Below are positions 24,220 to 33,013 of a stretch of DNA of 64,000 bases, one piece after another. The notes below the pieces were generated by a model, which was not told where the DNA came from, did no database searches, and saw only the letters and a program-made list of their open reading frames with translations. The position numbers and the translations under genes are program-made. How positions within the stretch are numbered: the first letter of the stretch is position 1; each line of letters starts with the position of its first letter. Source of the stretch: Pseudolysobacter sp964466115 (GTDB taxonomy: Bacteria; Pseudomonadota; Gammaproteobacteria; Xanthomonadales; Rhodanobacteraceae); contig CAYXMH010000006.1 in assembly GCA_964466115.1 (NCBI GenBank), positions 1-64,000 of the forward strand. The letters run 5' to 3'.

Positions 24220-26391
24220 ATGGATGTTTCCCATTTACTCGATTCCCTAAACGCCGCGCAACGCGACGCGGTCAGCGCGCCATTGGATCACCACTTAATT
24301 TTAGCCGGAGCCGGTTCCGGGAAAACCCGGGTGTTGGTTCATCGCATCGGTTGGCTGCTGAACGTCGAGGGTGTTTCACCCCATGCTATTTTGGCGGTCA
24401 CGTTTACCAACAAAGCGGCCGGTGAAATGCGTGCACGCTGCGAAAGCTTAATCGATTTCAATGCGCGTGGATTATGGGTAGGTACGTTTCACGGGATCGC
24501 GCATCGGTTGCTGCGGCAACATTGGCGCGAAGCCAAGTTGCCAGAAACTTTTCAAATTCTGGATAGCGATGATCAACTGCGTCTGATCAAACGCATCATC
24601 GTAGGTTTAAATCTGGATGAGGCGCGCTGGCCCGCCCGGCAAGCCGCCTGGTTTATCAATCACGCCAAAGATGAGGGCAGACGTCCGGATGCCATTGAGC
24701 ACGGAGGCAATTCGCTTACCCACACATTGTTGGACATCTATCGCGCTTATGAGGCGGCCTGTCAGCGTTCCGGCTTGGTTGACTTTGCCGAATTGCTATT
24801 ACGCTCCCATGAACTGTGGCTGCAGGATGCAGCATTGCTGCAACATTATCGCAATCGCTTCCAGCACCTGTTGGTGGATGAGTTTCAAGACACCAACAGC
24901 ATTCAATACGCCTGGATCCGCATGCTGGCGGGAGACAGCGGCAAGGTATTTGTGGTCGGTGATGACGATCAAGCCATTTATGGCTGGCGCGGGGCCAAGG
25001 TGGAAAATGTGCAGCACTTTTTGCGCGATTTCCCGAGCGCGAAAACCATTCGTCTGGAGCAAAACTATCGATCCACAGGCACGATACTTAATGCCGCAAA
25101 TGCGATTATCGCGAACAATCCGCACCGGCTCGGCAAGCAACTGTGGACCAGCAGCGATCCGGGCGAGCCGATTCAGCTTTACGCCGCCTACAACGAACAG
25201 GATGAAGCGCGTTTCGTTATCGAACGCATTCGCGACTATTTAAAACACGACAACAAAGCGAGTGAGTGCGCAATCCTTTACCGGTCTAATGCTCAATCGC
25301 GATTGTTTGAAGAGCAATTGATTCAACACGACATTGCTTATCGTGTTTACGGCGGATTGCGGTTTTTTGATCGCGCCGAGATCAAGGATGCGCTTTCCTA
25401 TTTGCGGTTAATAGCCAATCGCAATGACGATGCGGCATTCGAGCGTGCGGTAAATACGCCGCCGCGCGGGATTGGCGACCGCACCCTTGATCAAGTGCGC
25501 CAGCGCGCGCGCGCGGAGAATCGAACGTTGTGGGATGCAGCGGTCGTGGAGCTGTCCGCTGCCGCCACTAAAAGTGAAGGTCTTTCCGGCCGTGCAAAAA
25601 ATGCGTTGAAGGCATTTCTTTCGTTAGTTGAAGAGTTGGCAAACTCTTGCGTCGCCGTCACCTTGGCCGAGCAGATGGAACAGGCGATCGCACGCAGTGG
25701 GTTGCGCGATTTCTACGAAAAAGATTCGCGCGGCAGCGCCGAATCGCGGGTCGAGAACTTGGACGAACTGGTCAATGTCGCCAGCCGTTTTGAATTAACG
25801 CCTGAGGATGTTTCCGCTGGATTGTCCGAATTGGCGGCATTTCTTGCCCACGCGGCGCTGGAAGCGGGTGAGACCCAGGGAGAGGCTTGGGAAGATTGCG
25901 TTCAATTAATGACCCTGCATTCGGCCAAAGGATTGGAATTTTCACGCGTGTTCTTAGTGGGTATGGAAGACGGCCTGTTCCCCAGCCAGAAATCGATCGA
26001 CGAACAGCAGCGTCTGGAGGAGGAACGTCGGTTGGCATACGTTGGAATTACCCGCGCACGCCATCAATTGGTTCTTTGCTATGCCGAATCGCGCCGCCTG
26101 CATGGCCAGGAAACCTACAACCGCCCGTCACGTTTCCTTACTGAGTTGCCGCAGGAGTTAATTCAGGAAGTACGATCACGAGTGCAAATCACTCGCCCTG
26201 TGTATGCTGGGTATTCGGCAGTGCAGGATTCGGCAATGAAGCTTGGGCAGCGCGTGAATCATGCAAGCTTTGGTGAGGGTGTGGTGGTTGATTGCGAAGG
26301 CAGCGGTTCGCACACCCGGGTGCAAGTGAATTTTGTTAACGATGGCTCAAAATGGTTGGTTTTGGCGTATGCGAATTTGACCTTGCTGTAG
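24220..26391 (+). CDS. uvrD: DNA helicase II
   Basis: The 723-residue superfamily 1A helicase acts in nucleotide excision repair and mismatch repair. Motifs: Walker A GAGSGKT at residues 30-36, motif Ia AVTFTNKAAGEM, Walker B LVDEFQDTN, motif III GDDDQAIYGWRGA, motif IV LEQNYRST, motif V TLHSAKGLEF and motif VI YVGITRARHQL. The C-terminal Tudor-like segment (LGQRVNHASFGEGVVVD) is typical of UvrD rather than Rep and binds RNA polymerase in E. coli. The stop codon lies inside the stem of a terminator-like hairpin. Confidence 0.96.
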   Translation: MDVSHLLDSLNAAQRDAVSAPLDHHLILAGAGSGKTRVLVHRIGWLLNVEGVSPHAILAVTFTNKAAGEMRARCESLIDFNARGLWVGTFHGIAHRLLRQHWREAKLPETFQILDSDDQLRLIKRIIVGLNLDEARWPARQAAWFINHAKDEGRRPDAIEHGGNSLTHTLLDIYRAYEAACQRSGLVDFAELLLRSHELWLQDAALLQHYRNRFQHLLVDEFQDTNSIQYAWIRMLAGDSGKVFVVGDDDQAIYGWRGAKVENVQHFLRDFPSAKTIRLEQNYRSTGTILNAANAIIANNPHRLGKQLWTSSDPGEPIQLYAAYNEQDEARFVIERIRDYLKHDNKASECAILYRSNAQSRLFEEQLIQHDIAYRVYGGLRFFDRAEIKDALSYLRLIANRNDDAAFERAVNTPPRGIGDRTLDQVRQRARAENRTLWDAAVVELSAAATKSEGLSGRAKNALKAFLSLVEELANSCVAVTLAEQMEQAIARSGLRDFYEKDSRGSAESRVENLDELVNVASRFELTPEDVSAGLSELAAFLAHAALEAGETQGEAWEDCVQLMTLHSAKGLEFSRVFLVGMEDGLFPSQKSIDEQQRLEEERRLAYVGITRARHQLVLCYAESRRLHGQETYNRPSRFLTELPQELIQEVRSRVQITRPVYAGYSAVQDSAMKLGQRVNHASFGEGVVVDCEGSGSHTRVQVNFVNDGSKWLVLAYANLTLL

Positions 26392-26421
26392 CAGCCAAAA
26401 GGCTTCCTTCAGCTGCTACAG
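26386..26421. terminator. Bidirectional terminator between uvrD and kinase gene
   Basis: A perfect ten-base inverted repeat (CTGTAGCAGC at 26386-26395 and GCTGCTACAG at 26412-26421) overlaps the uvrD stop codon. It lies between two genes that end toward each other. A T-rich stretch (CTTTTTAT) follows on the plus strand a little downstream. Confidence 0.6.
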
Positions 26422-26432
26422 TTCGATGCTTT

Positions 26433-28427
26433 TTATCCGCGTTTGCCTCTGCGTGCGCGGTATTCGGCCAATTTGTCCGCCACCTCACCCATCAACGGCT
26501 CGATCGCTTCATGCACTTTTTCGTTGGCGTTAAGCGACGTGAAGCTGATCTGCTCGTTCCAGCCGGAGCCCAGCATTTCGCGCCCCGGCAGGTGATACGC
26601 CTTAAGCGAGAGTTGGACGGTATACAGTGTCGAGTTTTGCCCGTAGTAGGTCAGCTCTTGCGTGCCGACTGGGCGTGCTTGCACGAATACCACCACATCA
26701 ATTTTGCCAGTGCGATTCAACGCTTGCATTACTGATCCAAAATCGGGATGTTCGCCGTGCAGCAAGTGACGCACCCGCGGCATGACACTTTGATCAACCA
26801 AATTAAACCCATTGCGTCCTAGGGTTTCTTCGATCAATTGCTCAGCGGGTTCCGACACCACCGAATCGCCAGCGGCAATAACCGCAATTGTCGGAATATG
26901 TGGGGCAGCCGGCTCGCTGATTTGGCGCGGTTCGGTGTTGCGCGCCAATTGCTGCGGTTCACTTTCCGCGGCGCGCGCCGCGGCCAGTTCGCGTAATGGG
27001 CCGACGCGTGAAGCGCGCGCCGCCGGGCCGTCCTCACTTTGCGCGGCTGGCTCATTCGACTGACTCGCCGGCGCCGGTTCTGGCGCTAACGCAACTTGAT
27101 TGGTGTTGTTTACGGTTGCTGCATTTGCAGCATTATTAGCATTTGGGGCGCTAGTGTCGATATTTGACGCAACGGTGGTCGTATCCGTGGCGGTTGGGTT
27201 CGAGTTGGCGTTGGTTTCTGGCGTAACCACGGGTGGCGCAGCCGGGGTGGTAGCAGTCGTCGGTGTATTGGTAGGGACGCTAACCTCGGCCGTATTGTTG
27301 GGAACCAACGTGTTTAGGTAAGGAATGCGGTCACGAAACGCATATACGCTACCGCCAATGCCCAGGAGTAAAGCCGCCGCAATGGCGAAGGGTAGGGCAT
27401 TGCTCTTGCGGGCGGGTTGCGGGCGTCCCAACACCGGTTGATGAACGGCGGCTTGCGCCATCGGTGGGGTGATGTGCGTTGGTGCGCTCGACAGCGGTTG
27501 CGGGCTGCTGGGCGGCAAGGATTTTACCCCGGATACAGGAGTTTTAGCGCCAATCACCGTCGCTGCGGCCGGCGAAAGTGCGGTTTGCAGCAGAATCGGC
27601 CCACCCTTGGCCACCAATGGGTGTTGACCGAGATCGGCGATTAACTCTTGGCAGCTCTGATAGCGATCGGTCGGCTCTTTCGCAATCATCTTGACCAAAA
27701 TACGCGCAATATCGGGATCCACTTTGTCGTTGAGCTGGCGCACGTCTGGAATATCTGCGCGAACAACTTCCAACATCAGACCCAAGGGCGATTCATCTTT
27801 GAACGGCATGCTGCCGGTTAACATCTCAAACAAGACGATGCCAAGAGAAAAGATATCCGAGCGCTGATCGACCGGTTTACCCAGACATACTTCCGGGGAA
27901 AGATAACCTGGGGTTCCGACAAATTCACCCGTGGAGGTCAGTTTTTTGGAAAAATCGTGCGTTACTAAAGCGATACCGAAATCGGCAATTTTGACCGCGC
28001 CTTTGGACGTGATCATCAGATTGCCGGGCTTGATATCACGGTGGATAACGCCTTTGTCGTGTGCACTGGCCAAACCTTGCGCGGTTTGATGGATGATTTT
28101 TGCCGCTTGCTCAATGTTCAATTTGCCTTCGCGCTTGAGCACATTCGACAGTGCCTCACCCTCAACGAACTCCATGACAAAGTACGCTTGACCGGCATCA
28201 TCGCCAATAAAATAAATTTGAATGATGTGTGAGTCGTTTAACGCTGCCATGCTACGCGCTTCGCGCAGGAAGCGTTCTTTAACACTCTCATCGTGGGCGA
28301 GCGAATCGGCCAGCACTTTGATTGCCACATAACGATTGAGCGAGGATTCAAACCCTTTGTAGACCACACCCATGCCGCCGCGGCCTAATTCGGCCACGAT
28401 GTCGTAATGCCCCATTTGTGTTTTCAT
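26433..28427 (-). CDS. Membrane-anchored Ser/Thr protein kinase with periplasmic domain
   Basis: The 664-residue protein starts at ATG 28427 with GGAG eight bases upstream. Residues 1-270 or so form a Hanks-type kinase: glycine loop GRGGMGVVYKG at 15-25, Lys37 in VAIK, catalytic HRDIKPGN, DFGIA and APE-like SPEV. A Pro/Ser linker, a membrane helix (LPFAIAAALLLGIGGSVYAF) and a low-complexity Thr/Asn/Ala segment follow. The last 150 residues form an external domain (IAVIAAGDSVVSEPAEQLIE, DVVVFVQARPVG) that resembles CsgG/LpoB/TolB-N type folds. It probably senses an envelope cue and phosphorylates cytoplasmic proteins. No partner phosphatase gene is adjacent. Two operator-like palindromes lie about 80-120 bases upstream. 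Confidence 0.93.
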   Translation of the reverse strand: MKTQMGHYDIVAELGRGGMGVVYKGFESSLNRYVAIKVLADSLAHDESVKERFLREARSMAALNDSHIIQIYFIGDDAGQAYFVMEFVEGEALSNVLKREGKLNIEQAAKIIHQTAQGLASAHDKGVIHRDIKPGNLMITSKGAVKIADFGIALVTHDFSKKLTSTGEFVGTPGYLSPEVCLGKPVDQRSDIFSLGIVLFEMLTGSMPFKDESPLGLMLEVVRADIPDVRQLNDKVDPDIARILVKMIAKEPTDRYQSCQELIADLGQHPLVAKGGPILLQTALSPAAATVIGAKTPVSGVKSLPPSSPQPLSSAPTHITPPMAQAAVHQPVLGRPQPARKSNALPFAIAAALLLGIGGSVYAFRDRIPYLNTLVPNNTAEVSVPTNTPTTATTPAAPPVVTPETNANSNPTATDTTTVASNIDTSAPNANNAANAATVNNTNQVALAPEPAPASQSNEPAAQSEDGPAARASRVGPLRELAAARAAESEPQQLARNTEPRQISEPAAPHIPTIAVIAAGDSVVSEPAEQLIEETLGRNGFNLVDQSVMPRVRHLLHGEHPDFGSVMQALNRTGKIDVVVFVQARPVGTQELTYYGQNSTLYTVQLSLKAYHLPGREMLGSGWNEQISFTSLNANEKVHEAIEPLMGEVADKLAEYRARRGKRG

Positions 28428-28507
28428 AGCAGACTCCGCAAGCGCAGCGCGCGTGTTAAAAAGTTTAGAAATTCTAACACCGAAACCTGAACAGACCCTT
28501 GCGTGTT

Positions 28508-28521
28508 TGTAAACGTTTAAA
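28508..28521. promoter_or_regulatory. LacI-family operator-like palindrome, site 1
   Basis: TGTAAACGTTTAAA has the centre CG and flanking TGTAA half of LacI/GalR-type operators (consensus near TGTAANCGNTTACA). It lies upstream of the kinase gene, whose start is at 28427. A second site lies 27 bases away centre to centre. Confidence 0.35.
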
Positions 28522-28534
28522 CGATTTTGGCGTG

Positions 28535-28548
28535 TGTAAGCGCTTGAA
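28535..28548. promoter_or_regulatory. LacI-family operator-like palindrome, site 2
   Basis: TGTAAGCGCTTGAA repeats the layout of the site at 28508-28521, with changes in the inner bases that preserve the inner palindrome (AAACGTTT against AAGCGCTT). Compensating changes like these favour a protein-binding site. Confidence 0.35.
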
Positions 28549-28633
28549 TTGTGAATTGGTTCATATCGCACTGCACCATACGGCGCTTCTGCTAAGGCGG
28601 CGTTCAGTTAAAAGCGGGCAACTCAGCGGATTT

Positions 28634-29647
28634 TCAAACAGCACCATGAATTCCGTCAATTTCCACCAAGAGCTCGTTGCGGCAGACATCGCCGTATAAC
28701 AGCAATTTTCTGCAATCGGCGGGCAATTGTCTGCGGATGCATTCGGTAATGATAGGAAGGTACTCGGGTCGACGTAGGTAAACTTTTAATGCGCTGTTTG
28801 CTCCGAACCGAGCGGGTAACCCCCAAGACACGGCTTTTCCCAATAAGGTGTCGAGGTTCGTCATTATCTCGCCAAATTGAGCGTCCACATCGTTTTTATG
28901 TTGCGATGCGTGCCCTACAACCGCCGCAGTGCCTGAGATGTGCAACTGCATGGGCGTACAAGGTGCCAACATGGCGCGTGCAAAGCTCGGTGCGGTTGGC
29001 CCATATTGACGCGGGTAATGATATGCGCTGATTTGTCTAGGGTTCTCAAGGGCAACACCAGGAATGCGTGCAGCCAACCAATACACTTGTAACGTGGGAC
29101 TGTCATCCAAGCGGCCGATCGCGGTGGCGGCGGGGAAGCCTTGCGCAAATGTGTCTCCCATTCCCGCAATTCGCCCGACACAGAACTGCTTATAGCGTTC
29201 TGCGTCATCAACGCCCCCATTGATGTTTGAAAAATAATTCCACATGCGCAAAACATTTGGGTATGCGCTAGCGTTGGAGAATGAGCTTAATAGGCGATAG
29301 GCCGCCGCCGCCGCGCTCATAATTCCACCGTGGTCGGTTTCGTCCAATTCAAGTGCCCCGAATAGGTAATTACCATCGGTTGCAAAACGCACCAGCCCTT
29401 GTCGGCCACAGCTTATTGTCCCAGGCACGCGCCAAACTTCAAATGGCGCGGGCGCCACAGCCGGCTCCAACGCAATGAGGTTATAACGAGGATCGTGATT
29501 TGCTGCCGGTGCCGCGCTTCCATAACCGAATACCGCCAGAACGCCGGGCTCATCCAGCAGTTTTGCAAGCGTCGCCCGTTCATAAATAACCTGCAACGCC
29601 GGTAATGGCACAATCTCGTTCATAGGAGCAGCGGCATTAACGGTCAC
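28634..29647 (-). CDS. xanB2: Chorismatase (XanB2/FkbO/Hyg5 family)
   Basis: The 337-residue protein matches the chorismatase family by the block RMWNYFSNINGG followed by ERYKQFCVGR, by the QISAYHYPRQYGP stretch, and by a C-terminal RidA-like half (ISGTAAVVGHASQHKNDVDA; LLYGDVCRNELLVEIDG). XanB2 of Xanthomonas converts chorismate to 3-hydroxybenzoate and 4-hydroxybenzoate, which feed xanthomonadin and ubiquinone. Product ratio cannot be read from sequence. The frame opens with GTG at 29647, five bases after the glycosyltransferase stop; ATG 29623 is an alternative start. No other pigment genes are in the window. Confidence 0.88.
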   Translation of the reverse strand: MTVNAAAPMNEIVPLPALQVIYERATLAKLLDEPGVLAVFGYGSAAPAANHDPRYNLIALEPAVAPAPFEVWRVPGTISCGRQGLVRFATDGNYLFGALELDETDHGGIMSAAAAAYRLLSSFSNASAYPNVLRMWNYFSNINGGVDDAERYKQFCVGRIAGMGDTFAQGFPAATAIGRLDDSPTLQVYWLAARIPGVALENPRQISAYHYPRQYGPTAPSFARAMLAPCTPMQLHISGTAAVVGHASQHKNDVDAQFGEIMTNLDTLLGKAVSWGLPARFGANSALKVYLRRPEYLPIITECIRRQLPADCRKLLLYGDVCRNELLVEIDGIHGAV

Positions 29648-29652
29648 GTCTT

Positions 29653-30426
29653 TCAGTGTGCCGTAGGATCAATCACGATGGCCGGTTCGCGCCGCGCGCT
29701 CAAGAAATTTCCGGGCATAAACCCGCGGCGCGCCAAGCGGCCGGCCACCATTCGGGTAATGCCACTGATGTCGCGCACGGGTCGAAAATGACTGGCGCGC
29801 GCGTCCGGTTCATAGCGCGTTTCAATGGGTACGGAAACCGTGCGGACGCCCAAACGCCAGGCGGCTTCAATCAAAATCTCGCTTTCAAAAACAAACCCGG
29901 AATGCGACATCGATTGCGCCAACTCCAATACCACGCGTGGATAATAGCGTTGACCGCTTTGGGTATCGACGATGTTTTGACCGCAGGCCCAAGAGATAAA
30001 CCAATCGGCTGTGCCGTTACCGAAACGGCGGGCTCCGGGAGCGGCGCTGCGACGCAACAATCGGGCTCCGATGATGATGTGGCGGGTGTAGTGGGCCGCC
30101 GCCGCCAGTAAGCGAGGAATGTCATCGGCACTGTGTTGACCGTCGCCATCCATGGTTATCACGCCACTGCAGCCTTTTTCCAGTGCGAGCCGAAATCCAT
30201 CCTTAAGCGCCAATGCCTTGCCCATGGGTGTGGGATGCCGAATCCGGTGCACTGCGAGATCTTTAATCGCTTCGCTGGTCCCATCGCTGGAACCATCGTC
30301 AATCACGATCACATCCGGGCAGTGCGATAACGCAGAACTGACCACAGCGCGTATCGCTTTCTCTTCATTCAGCGCGGGAATGACAACAAAAACTTTGCCT
30401 GGGGGCCGCTGGTTCAATTCGGCCAT
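29653..30426 (-). CDS. Family 2 glycosyltransferase
   Basis: The 257-residue protein starts at ATG 30426, with GGAGG seven bases upstream. It has the GT-A fold signatures VVIPALNEEKAI, VIDDGSSDGTSE and the metal-binding DGDGQHSADD, as in dolichol-phosphate mannosyltransferase-like enzymes. No transmembrane helices are obvious, so it is a cytoplasmic or peripheral enzyme using a nucleotide sugar. It is the first gene of a two-gene unit with chorismatase. GT2 genes also occur in aryl polyene pigment clusters, so an association with aromatic pigment chemistry is possible but unproven. Confidence 0.88.
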   Translation of the reverse strand: MAELNQRPPGKVFVVIPALNEEKAIRAVVSSALSHCPDVIVIDDGSSDGTSEAIKDLAVHRIRHPTPMGKALALKDGFRLALEKGCSGVITMDGDGQHSADDIPRLLAAAAHYTRHIIIGARLLRRSAAPGARRFGNGTADWFISWACGQNIVDTQSGQRYYPRVVLELAQSMSHSGFVFESEILIEAAWRLGVRTVSVPIETRYEPDARASHFRPVRDISGITRMVAGRLARRGFMPGNFLSARREPAIVIDPTAH

Positions 30427-30725
30427 GTGGCTACCTCCAAGCACAAATGCAAACCTGGAATTCGCAGACTACAACCAATCACAAAACATCCTCAAACGCG
30501 TTTTAGACGCCATCGTTAAGCCACAGTGTACAACGACCTTCGGATGAAATTGAGCATTTATATGGGCGCCGTATTACTTCATATACAGGTTTCTGGCTAA
30601 CACGGATGGTCTGCAAAGCAACGATAGATCAAAAGGAATCTTGAAACACCAGCGGCTTATTCATTAAAACCTTGGATTACAATGGACGATAGCTAAGATA
30701 TTTAGTTCCCCCGTTTACCTCAAAG
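30427..30725. other. Intergenic region between glycosyltransferase and hemF
   Basis: This roughly 300-base gap between divergent genes must hold both promoters. I see no clear -35/-10 pair, no RNA gene and no credible reading frame in it. Confidence 0.5.
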
Positions 30726-31631
30726 ATGGCTGAAATCATGAACACTGATCCGACTACTTGGCTGCGTGATCTTCAAGAGCGCATATGCACTGCATTGGAA
30801 AAATGCGATGGCGGAGCGAGATTTTCCGAAGATATGTGGACCCGTCCGGAAGGGGGCGGGGGGCGTACCCGAGTGTTGCGCAATGGTTTGGTTTTTGAAC
30901 AAGCCGGTATTGGGTTTTCACACGTCCTTGGCACAGCCATGCCTGCCTCTGCCACTGCACACCGGCCGGAATTGGCGGGTTGCCAATGGTCAGCCACCGG
31001 TGTTTCGTTGGTGCTTCACCCTTCCAATCCGTATGTTCCGACCACTCACATGAATGTGCGTTATTTCGAGGCGAAAAAGGAAAATGCCAGTCCAGTGTGG
31101 TGGTTTGGCGGTGGATTCGACCTAACGCCGTTTTATCCATTCGATGAAGATATTCAGCATTGGCATAGTGTTGCAAAAAATTTGTGTGCGCCATTTGGTG
31201 CTGACGTCTATGCGCGATATAAGCGCGCTTGCGATGATTACTTTTTCCTAAAGCATCGCAATGAAACGCGCGGCGTCGGTGGTTTGTTTTTCGACGATCT
31301 TAACGAGTGGGGCTTTGAGCGAAGTTTTGCGTTTATGCGCGCAGTGGGCGATGGGTTTTTGGATGCGTATTTGCCGATCGTAGAAAAAAGAAAACACACC
31401 TCCTTTTCCGACAAGGAGCGCGAATTTCAGCTGTATCGTCGCGGCCGTTATGTGGAGTTCAATCTGCTTTACGATCGCGGCACGCTGTTTGGCCTGCAAT
31501 CCGGTGGCCGCGCTGAATCGATTTTAATGTCAATGCCACCCCGGGTGCGTTTTGAATACGGTTATACGGCGGCGCCGAATACCGCAGAGGCCCGCTTATC
31601 CGACTATCTTAAAGCCAAGGAATGGCTCTAA
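30726..31631 (+). CDS. hemF: Oxygen-dependent coproporphyrinogen III oxidase
   Basis: The 301-residue enzyme oxidatively decarboxylates coproporphyrinogen III to protoporphyrinogen IX in heme synthesis. Family blocks: THMNVRYFEA, WWFGGGFDLTPFYPFDED, KHRNETRGVGGLFFDDL and YDRGTLFGLQSGGRAESILM. Length is standard. ATG 30738 is an alternative start; neither has a strong ribosome-binding site. The next gene, a PhyH oxygenase, follows at 92 bases in the same direction. Confidence 0.97.
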   Translation: MAEIMNTDPTTWLRDLQERICTALEKCDGGARFSEDMWTRPEGGGGRTRVLRNGLVFEQAGIGFSHVLGTAMPASATAHRPELAGCQWSATGVSLVLHPSNPYVPTTHMNVRYFEAKKENASPVWWFGGGFDLTPFYPFDEDIQHWHSVAKNLCAPFGADVYARYKRACDDYFFLKHRNETRGVGGLFFDDLNEWGFERSFAFMRAVGDGFLDAYLPIVEKRKHTSFSDKEREFQLYRRGRYVEFNLLYDRGTLFGLQSGGRAESILMSMPPRVRFEYGYTAAPNTAEARLSDYLKAKEWL

Positions 31632-31723
31632 TCGAACGATTTACGAAACCCGATTTGTTGCATTAGATCGTCGGTCTTATACTCTCAATCCGTTCACACC
31701 AGCGAAGCTGTTAGGAGGCTGGA

Positions 31724-32635
31724 ATGCATTACAATTTCCCGTTTGCCGAGAGCCCTTGGCTCAACTCGGAAATTGCCGCTCGGGCAGATTTAACCGAGGC
31801 GCAAAAAAAGCTGATAACCAACTACCGTCGAGATGGCTTCGTCAGTTTGGGAAGGGTCTTGGATGAACAAACGATTGCAGCCATTAAGACCGAGGTTACT
31901 CCATTGTTTGATCCTTCGCAGCCGGAGGGTCCGGTCAGTTACTACCGGCGCCAAGATGCATGGGAACACTCGAATGCAGCGCGCGATGCGGCGCTTAATA
32001 CGGAAGTTCTGGATGCGCTGCAGCTGTTATATGGCCGCGCACCGATACCCTTTCAAACGCTGCACTTCCTGTATGGCAGTCAGCAGGCGAATCATTCCGA
32101 TGCGATCTTATTTAATTCAATGCCGGAACGATTTATGTGTGGCGTCTGGATCGCGCTTGATCCAGTGGAAGCCGACAACGGCCCTTTGTTCTATTATCCT
32201 GGCTCACACCGTCTGAAACAGCTTTATCCGGAAGACATCAACGTAAAGGGATTAAACCCAGACGATCTTTTCAATCATCAATATCCCGGGACGATTTCCG
32301 ACTTAATGACGGCGAATGGATTGGAGCGGGTCGAGTTGCGTGCACAGCCAGGCGAGGCTTTTGTATGGTCGTCTAATCTGGTTCACGGAGGCATGCCACG
32401 GCGTGATCCAAAACTCACTCGCTGGAGCCAAGTAACCCATTATTTTTTCGCTGACTGCGTTTGGTATGTGCCGCTTTATTCACGTCCGCTTGAAGGTTTA
32501 TTTCACTTGGTAGACGTTCGTGATCTACGTACCGGACAATTATTGCCGCACCGCTACAACGGTGAAAATTTCTCAGCGCAACGCATTGGACAAGGGCTTA
32601 GTCGGTTACAATTTGCGACATCCCCCCTGAATTAA
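31724..32635 (+). CDS. Phytanoyl-CoA dioxygenase (PhyH) family oxygenase
   Basis: The 303-residue protein is a probable Fe(II)/2-oxoglutarate oxygenase. The likely metal triad is the HxD of NHSDAILFNS and the distal His of SSNLVHGGMPRRD, followed by an Arg (LTRWSQVTHYF) suited to bind 2-oxoglutarate. The jelly-roll core spans roughly residues 95-255 (GVWIALDPVEADNGPLFYYP). A strong ribosome-binding site (TAGGAGGCTGG) precedes ATG 31724. Substrate is unknown. Its stop TAA is in the same frame as the following open frame. Confidence 0.88.
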   Translation: MHYNFPFAESPWLNSEIAARADLTEAQKKLITNYRRDGFVSLGRVLDEQTIAAIKTEVTPLFDPSQPEGPVSYYRRQDAWEHSNAARDAALNTEVLDALQLLYGRAPIPFQTLHFLYGSQQANHSDAILFNSMPERFMCGVWIALDPVEADNGPLFYYPGSHRLKQLYPEDINVKGLNPDDLFNHQYPGTISDLMTANGLERVELRAQPGEAFVWSSNLVHGGMPRRDPKLTRWSQVTHYFFADCVWYVPLYSRPLEGLFHLVDVRDLRTGQLLPHRYNGENFSAQRIGQGLSRLQFATSPLN

Positions 32636-32668
32636 GCGCCAGCCCATCCCACAAAACCATTAGCCAAT

Positions 32669-32992
32669 GTGGATACTTGGGAGGATAACGAAAATGGGCT
32701 TGTCGTCGTAGGATGGGCAGCGGCGCCGGAAGATGTAGTGACTACGGCTGCGCGTGACGTCCAATTAGTACTAAGCACAATGTGGAAACATCGGCATTAT
32801 CCTTGCACGCCGATGTTACGGCCAGATGTGCGGCGCTCACTCGATTTGGCGGTTAACGGGGTCGGCTTCCGTGTGGTTGTTCCGAGAGATCAGATTCCGC
32901 CAGGCAAATTGGAGGCATCTTTAGAGCTACGCATTGGTGGCAAATCACCGCACCGAATAGCGCTGGGGCGTACTCTCGTGGGGAGCAATTAA
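32669..32992 (+). CDS. Hypothetical short protein or detached C-terminal domain of the PhyH gene
   Basis: A 107-residue frame opens at GTG 32669 without a ribosome-binding site. It is in the same frame as the PhyH gene: ten sense codons lie between the PhyH TAA and this GTG. Its sequence (NGLVVVGWAAAPEDV, then MLRPDVRRSL and GVGFRVVVP) resembles the small GWA-type beta domain appended to some methyltransferases and glycosyltransferases. It may be translated by re-initiation, fused by stop-codon read-through, or be a relic of a longer PhyH protein. Confidence 0.5.
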   Translation: MDTWEDNENGLVVVGWAAAPEDVVTTAARDVQLVLSTMWKHRHYPCTPMLRPDVRRSLDLAVNGVGFRVVVPRDQIPPGKLEASLELRIGGKSPHRIALGRTLVGSN

Positions 32993-33013
32993 TATCGGTA
33001 AGCGATGTACTGG

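Noticed and set aside
28499..28699. Short plus-strand peptide with repeated VCKRLN
   Set aside because: The repeat is better explained by two similar operator-like palindromes; the frame starts with TTG, has no ribosome-binding site and runs into the chorismatase gene.
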